In this document: piece after piece, positions 40,930 through 47,397 of the stretch
Position numbering within the stretch: position 1 is the first letter of the stretch
How the letters are laid out: the number at the start of each line of letters is the position of its first letter
From: UBA4660 sp034408895
Lineage (GTDB): Bacteria > Bacteroidota > Bacteroidia > Flavobacteriales_D > Sanyastnellaceae
Direction: 5' to 3'
NCBI GenBank assembly: GCA_034408895.1
Contig: JAWXCI010000027.1
Span: 1 to 47,397 of the forward strand
DNA length: 47,397 bases
The notes under the pieces: generated by a model
Told to the model about the DNA's origin: nothing
Seen by the model: only the letters and a program-made list of their open reading frames with translations
Databases searched by the model: none
Program-made: the position numbers and the translations under genes

Positions 40930-43599
40930 ATGGGAAAAGGGATAGCCATCCTGGTCATTATCGCTGTGGCTTATTCCTGCTCAACCAAAAAAGATGGCTT
41001 TGCCTATCGTGCTTACCACAATACAACGGCTCACTTTAACGGTCATTTCAATTCCAACGAAAACCTTCAGAAGGGCGTAGTAAAAATTAAGGCTACCCAT
41101 CAGGACGATTATGATGAAATTCTTCCCCTCTTTATTTATGGAACTGAAGAGACAGCTAAAGGCTCCTATCCTGAGATGGAAAAAACCATTGAGAAAAGCA
41201 GCAGGGTGGTAGACAGGCACACCATCAAAGCCACGGTGATGAAGGACAGCAAGCACCCGGTACGAAACAGGTGGATAGACGAAAATTATATGCTCATTGG
41301 CCAGGCGCATTTTTACAAGAGAAACTATTTCAAGGCCGAAGAACTTTTCAACTTCGTGTATCGCAAGTATGATGAGGAAGGCACCAAACTCAATGCTGTA
41401 AGCTGGCTTGCGCGGTGCTTCATTGAGCGCGAAGAGTTTGGAAAAGCGAACAGCACACTTGCCAAGGGGGAGATATCCAAAGAGATTGATAAAGCCATTT
41501 TAGCTGACTACTATATGGTGTGGGCTGATAGTTACCTCCGCCAAAATGATTTGAAGAAAGCGGCAGAAAAACTTGAAACCGCGATTGGATATATTAAGAA
41601 AAAGAGAGATCGGGCGCGCCCTCATTTTGTACTTGCTCAGATTTACCAGCAACTCACTGAAAGCAGCAATGCGCTAACCGAGTACGAGGCCGTGATAAAA
41701 AGTAATGCCCCGTACGAAATGGAATTCTATGCCCGTATAATGAAGGCCATGGCCTTCAGCCGTACCTCGGGGAACAGCTCTGAAATAAAAAAGGAGTTGT
41801 TCAAGATGCTGAAGGACGACAAGAACATGAATTACCAGGACCAGATTTACTACGCACTTGGTGATCTTGAACTGGAAGAACAAAACCGCGACCAGGCCAT
41901 CACCTATTTTGAAAAATCCCTCGAAACCAGTAAAGACAATGAGAAACAAAAGGCAAAAACTTTTCTCCGGCTGGCCGATTTACATTTCGATGAACGCGCT
42001 TATGAGGATGCACAACTGTATTACGACAGCACCTTCACCAACATAACCGAAGAACATAAACGCTACAAGGAAATTAAGGCACGGGCGGAAAGCCTCACGG
42101 AGCTTATCGGTTACCTCAACATCATTGCGCTCAACGATAGTTTGCTTTACCTCTGCTCGCTGGATGAGCAGGCATTGCTCAAGCAATTGAAGAAAGTGCA
42201 AAACCAGATCGAAGATGAAATTGCTGAGAGAAAACGCAAACAGGAAGAAGCACTGGAAGTAACAAACAACTCAGGAAACGATTCGCCCGTGGGAACTTTC
42301 TGGGCGTACAATGATGCATTGAGAAAAAAAGGCTTCGATAATTTTAAAGACTCTTGGGGCGATCGCTCACTGGAAGACAACTGGCGGAGGAGCAACAAAA
42401 TTTCAGAATCGTTCAACCCCGATGATCAGGAAAATGAAAACATCACAACCGATGTGAAAGTGGAGGAAACCGATGAAGTGCCCTCCATTGAAGAACTCAT
42501 GGAAACATTGCCGTGTGGCGATGAGGCATCGCTGGCGGGTCTGGGTAGTTCCACTGCCGAAGCACACTACAATGCGGGTGTTCTTTACAAGGAAAGACTG
42601 GATGACAATGAAAACGCTATCAACATCTGGGAACAATTAATTGCCAATCTAGACGATTCAGAATTTCATCCCACCACCTACTATCAACTTTTCCGCACTT
42701 ACGTTTCGCGTGAACAGGAGGAAGGATATTCCAATCCCTTTTGTAACAAATGCAACAGCGCCTACTGGGGCGAACAAATTAAACAGCGATACCCCGGCAG
42801 TGAGTGGGCGCGGCTTGTGGACAATCCGGAATACCTGGACTATAAAGAATTGAAAGAAGCCGAAGAGCGCGCAGCCTACGAGCTTGTTTACCGTTCCTAT
42901 GTGGAGCGCAACTACATTGGAGCTGCGGAACAATGTGATAGCATTATTAGCAGCCAACCCGATAATCATCTGGTGTGCAAGGAAAGGCTGCTTCGTGCGG
43001 TGTGTGTGGGCTACACGGACGCACTATACAGCATACGCGAAAACTATCAGCGAGAGTTGAATGAAGTAGTGCAAACCTGTCCCGGTAGCGAAGAAGCTAC
43101 CCGCGCAAGCGAATTGCTTGCAGCCTTCAACGCCAATGGCCACTCGCAATTGAAAGAAGAAATAAAAGTGGATGAATCCACTGCGGAAGACAACCAGATA
43201 AAAACTGACAAAGAGCTAGAAGAATCCAGCATCTACAAACTGAACGAAACGATGGAACATTACTTCGCCATAGTGTTACCGGTGGAGAACAGCGACATCA
43301 ATAAAACGAAAGCCAACATTGCAGACTTCACTGCCACGAACTATACTTCCGCAGCATTGAAAGTGACCAATAATCTATTGGACAGAGACCATCATATTGT
43401 GCTCGTGAAAACCTTCAAGACCATACCGGAGGGAATAGATTACCTCAATACATTTCGGGGCGACAACGAAATTCTGGGCGATCTGAATGCCGAGGGATTC
43501 AGCACTTTCCTGATTTCAAAAACGAATTATATAGCACTTTTCAAGGATAAAAACCTCGATGCTTACCTCGAGTGGTTTTACCTCAATTACAATCAATAG
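40930..43599 (+). CDS. T9SS periplasmic lipoprotein SprE/PorW-like (TPR)
   Basis: From MGKGIAILVIIAVAYSC the 889-residue protein has a lipobox (YSC) and mature start STKKDGFAYRAYHNTTAHFN, the shape of the SprE/PorW N-terminus. Residues about 105-420 are TPR-like helical repeats (MLIGQAHFYKRNYFKAEELF, YALGDLELEEQNRDQAITYF, LADLHFDERAYEDAQLYYDS), then acidic linker, a second helical repeat block (AHYNAGVLYKERLDDNENAI, YYQLFRTYVSREQEEG), and a C-terminal alpha/beta domain from MEHYFAIVLPVENSDINKTK. SprE/PorW couples the T9SS translocon to the membrane motor in gliding bacteroidetes. It fits the many T9SS substrates here. Divergent from an M23 peptidase; followed by bactofilin. Confidence 0.82.
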   Translation: MGKGIAILVIIAVAYSCSTKKDGFAYRAYHNTTAHFNGHFNSNENLQKGVVKIKATHQDDYDEILPLFIYGTEETAKGSYPEMEKTIEKSSRVVDRHTIKATVMKDSKHPVRNRWIDENYMLIGQAHFYKRNYFKAEELFNFVYRKYDEEGTKLNAVSWLARCFIEREEFGKANSTLAKGEISKEIDKAILADYYMVWADSYLRQNDLKKAAEKLETAIGYIKKKRDRARPHFVLAQIYQQLTESSNALTEYEAVIKSNAPYEMEFYARIMKAMAFSRTSGNSSEIKKELFKMLKDDKNMNYQDQIYYALGDLELEEQNRDQAITYFEKSLETSKDNEKQKAKTFLRLADLHFDERAYEDAQLYYDSTFTNITEEHKRYKEIKARAESLTELIGYLNIIALNDSLLYLCSLDEQALLKQLKKVQNQIEDEIAERKRKQEEALEVTNNSGNDSPVGTFWAYNDALRKKGFDNFKDSWGDRSLEDNWRRSNKISESFNPDDQENENITTDVKVEETDEVPSIEELMETLPCGDEASLAGLGSSTAEAHYNAGVLYKERLDDNENAINIWEQLIANLDDSEFHPTTYYQLFRTYVSREQEEGYSNPFCNKCNSAYWGEQIKQRYPGSEWARLVDNPEYLDYKELKEAEERAAYELVYRSYVERNYIGAAEQCDSIISSQPDNHLVCKERLLRAVCVGYTDALYSIRENYQRELNEVVQTCPGSEEATRASELLAAFNANGHSQLKEEIKVDESTAEDNQIKTDKELEESSIYKLNETMEHYFAIVLPVENSDINKTKANIADFTATNYTSAALKVTNNLLDRDHHIVLVKTFKTIPEGIDYLNTFRGDNEILGDLNAEGFSTFLISKTNYIALFKDKNLDAYLEWFYLNYNQ

Positions 43600-43607
43600 T
43601 TCAGGTA

Positions 43608-43666
43608 GTTTCGCGTTCCGATATCCGCAATTCGAAACCCTAGCCCGATAGCTATCGGAACGAAAC
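43608..43666. repeat. Long hairpin repeat between sprE and bactofilin genes
   Basis: GTTTCG-CG-TTCCGATA (43608-43623) faces TATCGGAACGAAAC (43653-43666): 14 matching bases with a two-base insertion. Inside it, CCGATAGCTATCGG (43645-43658) is a perfect palindrome of the CGATA/TATCG type also found inside the propeller gene. It looks like a dispersed repeat that may also shape the mRNA between the two genes. Confidence 0.6.
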
Positions 43667-43701
43667 CAAACCAACCAATGTTTTTAAACCCTAATAAAAA
43701 T

Positions 43702-44124
43702 ATGGCAAGACAAGTAGAAACCGCCCCCGATCTGTCCATCAACAGGATTGTAGATGGCACACAAATCGAAGGAGAAATTCGCTGCGAAAGCAACATCCGT
43801 ATTGATGGCACATTCACGGGCACCATCACTACCAAAGGCCGCTTCGTGGTGGGTCCATCGGGCAAAGTGGATGGTACAGTTAACTGCCAGAATGCCGAGG
43901 TAGAAGGACTGGTAAAAGGAAAAATAACTGTGCAACAGCAACTCACCCTCAAGGGTTCCGCCAAAGTTGAAGGTGATATTTTCACTGATAAGCTGAGCAT
44001 TGAACCAGGTGCCATTTTCACCGGGGCTTGCAGCATGGGAGGCAAGGTGAAAGAAATGAAAAAGGATGGATCAGGATTCGAAGGAGCAAAGGCCGGAGCG
44101 ACCGCAGCAGTCGCCTCGTACTAA
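43702..44124 (+). CDS. Bactofilin
   Basis: The product reads ARQVETAPDLSINRIVDGTQ then repeating beta-helix turns: IEGEIRCESNIRIDGTFTG, TITTKGRFVVGPSGKVDGTV, NCQNAEVEGLVKGKITVQQQ, LTLKGSAKVEGDIFTDKLSI. This is the bactofilin (PF04519) right-handed beta helix, a nucleotide-free cytoskeletal polymer that bends or positions cell wall enzymes. I start at ATG 43702, preceded by AATAAAAAT as is usual here; an upstream ATG at 43678 adds eight residues. In Bacteroidota it often stands just before atpZ, as here: the next gene overlaps it by 59 bases. About 140 residues. Confidence 0.93.
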   Translation: MARQVETAPDLSINRIVDGTQIEGEIRCESNIRIDGTFTGTITTKGRFVVGPSGKVDGTVNCQNAEVEGLVKGKITVQQQLTLKGSAKVEGDIFTDKLSIEPGAIFTGACSMGGKVKEMKKDGSGFEGAKAGATAAVASY

Positions 44125-44314
44125 ACCCATCTGGCGCTATTCTGCCATGGCCACGCAGATGGGCATCACCATCTTTCTGGGGGTGTGGGGCGGCCAGAAA
44201 CTCGATAAGTATTTCCAAACAAAAACTCCGTGGTTCACTCTGTTGCTTTCGCTTGTCAGCGTGGGCATTGCATTATATGCAGTTATCAAGGATTTTACGA
44301 AGAAAGCTACATAG
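44066..44314 (+). CDS. AtpZ/AtpI family membrane protein
   Basis: The 82-residue protein has a hydrophilic start (MDQDSKEQRPERPQQSPRTK), WRYSAMATQMGITIFLGVW (first span), GGQKLDKYFQTKTPWFTLLL and LSLVSVGIALYAVIK (second span), the AtpZ pattern with a Gly-rich first helix and a K/R-containing turn. AtpZ proteins sit before the F0F1 ATP synthase genes and assist magnesium uptake or c-ring assembly. It overlaps the bactofilin gene by 59 bases in another frame, so translation is coupled. The expected atpB-atpE-atpF genes do not follow; a small membrane protein and then a secreted protein do. Confidence 0.85.
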   Translation: MDQDSKEQRPERPQQSPRTKPIWRYSAMATQMGITIFLGVWGGQKLDKYFQTKTPWFTLLLSLVSVGIALYAVIKDFTKKAT

Positions 44315-44403
44315 CTGATGGAGTCAGTGGCAATGCGTTTCTTTCAACGTGCCATCTGAACAATAAACCCAGCAGGAAAATCTGAAATTTATAAATCCAA
44401 TAC

Positions 44404-44793
44404 ATGAGCATGTCATACCGCATTTTTATTGTCCAACTCCTCCTTGCAGCTGTTGTGCTTTATGCACTGGCAGCAGTTGCCATTTTTATAGCAAGAAGTA
44501 CAATGCCCTGGATGGTGTGGCTCCTCATTCCGGTGTATGGAGCCTTTACACTTTTTCTTTATAGAATGATTGCGAAGGCCAGTGAAAAATCGCCCCATCG
44601 TTTTGTCTCTGCCGTCAATGCTTCCGTGGTTATCAAACTTATGGTTACAGCCACAATTGTTGGAATTTATATGGCCCTGAAAATGCCCCACCCCAAAGCC
44701 CTTGCTCTTGCGGCTATGGGAATCTATCTTGTTTACACTTTTGTGCTGGTGCGGGCTTTATTGCCCGTGTTGAAGGGAGGTGGAAAGAAATAA
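44404..44793 (+). CDS. Four-span AtpI-like small membrane protein
   Basis: The 129-residue protein has four membrane segments (IFIVQLLLAAVVLYALAAVA; MPWMVWLLIPVYGAFTLFLY; ASVVIKLMVTATIVGIYMAL; ALALAAMGIYLVYTFVLVRA) and a short KGGGKK tail. It resembles the unnamed protein that usually lies between atpZ and atpB in Bacteroidota. It has no other recognisable motif. It follows atpZ after 90 bases, with an ATG preceded by AT-rich DNA. Its presence without atpB hints that the ATP synthase genes have moved or that the operon was split. Confidence 0.7.
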   Translation: MSMSYRIFIVQLLLAAVVLYALAAVAIFIARSTMPWMVWLLIPVYGAFTLFLYRMIAKASEKSPHRFVSAVNASVVIKLMVTATIVGIYMALKMPHPKALALAAMGIYLVYTFVLVRALLPVLKGGGKK

Positions 44794-44833
44794 TATTTCA
44801 GGGAGGAATCAACCTTCGCAGATCAGCGAAACC

Positions 44834-44852
44834 GTCACGCTTTGGGCGTGAC
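44834..44852. terminator. Stem-loop after the AtpI-like gene
   Basis: GTCACGC (44834-44840) and GCGTGAC (44846-44852) with a five-base loop. There is no T-run after it on the plus strand, so it is either a weak terminator or an mRNA-stabilising stem. Confidence 0.4.
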
Positions 44853-45038
44853 AAGAAATAAGCAAAAACTAAAAGCCAATGTGGATTTTGCGTTTTTGCA
44901 TTCAATTAATTCTTTCACACAAGCCTCGGCATACATCAAAACCTCATAGGTACCCAAAATTTCATCAACGACAAACATCATCAAATCCACTCATCACCCC
45001 AGTCTATATATTTCCCCCACCTTTCAACCTGTTTCGGT

Positions 45039-47397
45039 ATGACCCTTTCAAAACTTCTCGTTGTCGCATTCGCATTTGGACTCGCATGTTTTTCTTCAGC
45101 CCAGCATCCTTTAGTCACTTCGGGTAAAGTACTACCTTCTGTTGTGGGAGAAGGGCCTGGTGTGAGGGCCGGAGGGCGAGCCGCTGCCTGTGCCCCCTCC
45201 ACCGCCCTGCGCGATCTGGAATGGAACAACATTGAGGCACTCATCGAAACCGGGGGCAGCATGTGGAACGACCGCAGCACCGGCATCTCGCATTATCATG
45301 CACCAAAAGGAGGAGATCTTTCCGTGCTCTATGCAGGTGCCTTGTGGCTCGGTGGAATATCCCCCGACCAGCAACTGAAAATTGCTGCCATAACCTATCG
45401 CTATGATGGAAATGACTATTGGCCCGGCCCCCTTTCCAACGATGGCTCTGCCGAAATTCCCGAACAGGAATGCGAGAGCTGGGACAAGTTTTTTGTCAGC
45501 CTTCGGCAGGATGCACAGCGCCATCGCCAATACCACGAGTGCCTGGGCGATCCCGCTTGCGATATAACCGAACTATTTCCCGCAGGCTATGCCGTTCCAT
45601 CGTATTTCTACGATTATCCTGCACACGGCAATGCAGCACATTCGCAAGACTACTACCTGGCACCGTATTACGATTTTGATGAAAGCGGTGATTACAACCC
45701 CGATGCAGGCGACTATCCATGGTACGACTTCCTCCGCGAAATAAATTGTGATGAACGAAGAAGGGAAGACCCCGTTCCTCTTTTTGGCGATCAAACTTAT
45801 TACTGGATATTTAATGATAAGGGCAACGTGCACAGCGAAAGTGGCGGCCAACCTATAGGCATGGAAATAAGAGCACAGGCCTTTGCATTTTCCACCAACG
45901 ATGAAATAAACAACATGACCTTTTATAATTATGTGCTCATCAACCAGGGCACTCAATCATTTCAGGACACGTACTTCGGGACATGGATTGATTGCGACAT
46001 AGGCGGCCACTTGGATGATTTTGTGGGATGCGATGTGCAGCGCGGCCTCGGCTATTGCTACAACGGAAATGCTACTGATGCCCCCTCATCCCTAAGCCCC
46101 GGCTACGGTGACAATCCCCCTGCCGTGGGTGTAGATTTTTTTGAAGGCCCCTATCAGGATGATGATGAAATAGACAATCCCCTCACCACTGATATCAATC
46201 TAGCCCTTGACCAGCTCGGCATTCCTTACCCAGGCATCGGCATTGGCTATGGGGATGATGTGGTAGACAACGAGCGCTACGGGATGAGAAAATTTCTTTA
46301 CCACAACAGCGGCTCAAGTGCCAACGGTGTCCCGGCATTGGCTGGCGAATTTTACAACTACCTGCGCGGATATTGGAAAAACGGACAGCGCATGGCTTAC
46401 GGTGGCAACGCCCTTACGGCAGCAAGCGGTGCCGATTTAAGCATCCCTGCGGACTATATGTTTCCGGGCGATACCGATCCCTACAATTGGGGAACACTGG
46501 GCGAAGATGTAGAACCGTGGGACGAAGTGACCAGTGGCAATCCACCTGCCGACAGGCGCTTTATGCAATCTGCCGGTCCCTTTACGCTCGATCCCGGTGA
46601 GTACAACAACATCACTGTAGGAGTGGTGTATGCCCGCGCCTTCAGTGGCGATGCTTTCGAATCAGTGAAACTCGTGCAACAAGCCGATGACAAAGCCCAG
46701 GCTTTGTTTGATAATTGTTTTGAATTGATTTCCGGGCCAGATGCTCCCGATGTAACGGTGCAGGAGTTCGATAAAGAAATCATTCTTTATTTAACCAATG
46801 AAAATGGCCTGAGCAATGATTACCACGAAGAGTATTCGCTCGAAGACCCCACTATCCCTTTGCAAGATAGCGATGGCAATGAACTCACTCCCGAACAGCG
46901 TCAATACCTGTTCGAAGGCTACATTATTTATCAATTGGCCAACGAAGAAGTTTCATCAACCGATTTAAATGATGTTACTAAAGCCCGCATCGTAGCCCAG
47001 AGCGACATCCGCAATACTATTTCAAACGTAGTGAATTACAACAAGGATGAAATTACCGGAGGTATTGTCCCAAGCCTTATGGTGCAAGGGGCAGATGATG
47101 GCATCCGCCACACCTTCCGCATTTTCAACGATGAATTTGCGCAGGGCGATAATCGCCTGGTCAATCACAAAACATATTACTTCATGGCCATAGCTTATGG
47201 CCACAACCACTATGAAACATTCAACACCATTAGTGGCACCGGGCAAGACCAGGCATTTATTGCTTCCCGCAAGGCAGTGTTCGGTGCAATACCACTTATC
47301 ACCGCCATACCGCACAAAGTAGATCCTGCCTCTGGCGGCACGCTGCTCAACAGTGCTTATGGCGATGGCGTGATGATCACCCGCCACGAGGGCAAAG
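45039..47397 (+). CDS. Large secreted protein, partial at window end
   Basis: Reads MTLSKLLVVAFAFGLACFSS-AQ (signal peptide) and stays open to the window edge (at least 786 residues). Features: a repeat-encoded segment LPSVVGEGPGVRAGG (about 33-47), then ALRDLEWNNIEALIETGGSMW, NDKGNVHSESGGQPIGMEI, YNYVLINQGTQSFQDTYFGT, and YGDNPPAVGVDFFEGP. These recur in a large family of secreted Bacteroidota proteins, usually with a C-terminal T9SS domain, which would lie beyond the window. I do not know its molecular role; calling it surface cargo is inference. It follows the AtpI-like gene in the same direction after 245 bases. Confidence 0.75.
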   Translation, partial: MTLSKLLVVAFAFGLACFSSAQHPLVTSGKVLPSVVGEGPGVRAGGRAAACAPSTALRDLEWNNIEALIETGGSMWNDRSTGISHYHAPKGGDLSVLYAGALWLGGISPDQQLKIAAITYRYDGNDYWPGPLSNDGSAEIPEQECESWDKFFVSLRQDAQRHRQYHECLGDPACDITELFPAGYAVPSYFYDYPAHGNAAHSQDYYLAPYYDFDESGDYNPDAGDYPWYDFLREINCDERRREDPVPLFGDQTYYWIFNDKGNVHSESGGQPIGMEIRAQAFAFSTNDEINNMTFYNYVLINQGTQSFQDTYFGTWIDCDIGGHLDDFVGCDVQRGLGYCYNGNATDAPSSLSPGYGDNPPAVGVDFFEGPYQDDDEIDNPLTTDINLALDQLGIPYPGIGIGYGDDVVDNERYGMRKFLYHNSGSSANGVPALAGEFYNYLRGYWKNGQRMAYGGNALTAASGADLSIPADYMFPGDTDPYNWGTLGEDVEPWDEVTSGNPPADRRFMQSAGPFTLDPGEYNNITVGVVYARAFSGDAFESVKLVQQADDKAQALFDNCFELISGPDAPDVTVQEFDKEIILYLTNENGLSNDYHEEYSLEDPTIPLQDSDGNELTPEQRQYLFEGYIIYQLANEEVSSTDLNDVTKARIVAQSDIRNTISNVVNYNKDEITGGIVPSLMVQGADDGIRHTFRIFNDEFAQGDNRLVNHKTYYFMAIAYGHNHYETFNTISGTGQDQAFIASRKAVFGAIPLITAIPHKVDPASGGTLLNSAYGDGVMITRHEGK
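45136..45175. repeat. Repeat-derived insertion near the N-terminus of the last secreted protein
   Basis: The stretch cttctgttgtgggagaaggg then cctggtgtgagggccggagg reads on the minus strand as the familiar CCTCACxCC...CTCCCxC repeat, and on the plus strand as LPSVVGEGPGVRAGG, an insertion just after the signal peptide. It is the same repeat class as in acs (5500-5537). Confidence 0.55.

Noticed and set aside
44028..44318. Plus-strand frame overlapping atpZ
   Set aside because: Same region in another frame; the AtpZ frame has two clear membrane spans and family motifs.
1..47397. CRISPR arrays, integrases, transposases or phage genes
   Set aside because: No regularly spaced repeats, recombinase motifs or phage structural genes were seen on either strand.

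Overview
The window comes from a Bacteroidota genome, most like a gliding or type IX-secreting Flavobacteriia/Sphingobacteriia-type environmental bacterium. The evidence is several secreted proteins with type IX secretion system (T9SS) C-terminal sorting domains, a T9SS-type 'gliding motility' CTD (6.5-10.2 kb), a SprE/PorW-like T9SS lipoprotein (40.9-43.6 kb), a TonB-dependent receptor with a carboxypeptidase-regulatory N-domain, A-rich translation starts without strong Shine-Dalgarno sites, and promoters resembling the Bacteroidota -33/-7 type. I cannot place it below phylum from sequence alone. No phage, IS element or CRISPR array is visible.

Layout. 0-0.5 kb: eroded DoxX-like + SRPBCC pair. 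0.6-6.4 kb (minus): a seven-blade SBBP-propeller surface protein, a RidA-type deaminase, a CBM-esterase with a T9SS tail, and acetyl-CoA synthetase. 6.5-11.9 kb (minus): an ECF sigma factor, its overlapping membrane anti-sigma candidate, and a 1217-residue type-B T9SS surface protein, each unit closed by a clear terminator. 12.1-13.6 kb: a tandem duplicated secreted protein, first copy frameshifted and truncated, second copy detached from its dockerin-like tail. 13.6-15.4 kb: phosphoglucose/phosphomannose isomerase and lipB. 15.5-24.2 kb: a broken T9SS protein, an FMN reductase, small unknowns, a strongly structured candidate ncRNA, a PNGase F/LamG surface protein, a Crp/Fnr regulator followed by a perfect Fnr-type box and a candidate small RNA, and two tandem paralogous lipoproteins. 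24.2-29.5 kb: an aminotransferase, a DUF6364/PIN toxin-antitoxin pair with an inverted-repeat operator, and a second ECF sigma/anti-sigma pair whose anti-sigma carries a C-terminal outer-membrane-barrel-like region, followed by a LamG lipoprotein. 29.5-37.6 kb: envelope glycosylation genes (polyprenol-type GT2 plus a multi-span membrane protein; GT9 plus GT4) and a TonB receptor. 37.8-40.7 kb: AIM24-like protein, PfkB kinase, tRNA-Asn, M23 peptidase. 40.9-47.4 kb: SprE/PorW, bactofilin, AtpZ and AtpI-like membrane proteins without the expected F0F1 genes, then a secreted protein running off the window.

Themes. Much of the window serves the cell surface: secreted T9SS cargo, one secretion component, envelope glycosyltransferases, a TonB receptor, peptidoglycan hydrolase and cytoskeletal bactofilin. 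Two sigma/anti-sigma pairs, both with C-terminal modules usual for the cell surface, could couple envelope state to transcription. A second theme is short repeat DNA inserted in frame in coding sequence (acs, the propeller protein, the last secreted protein). A third is frameshifts sitting on homopolymers, which may be real decay, slippage switches, or assembly error.
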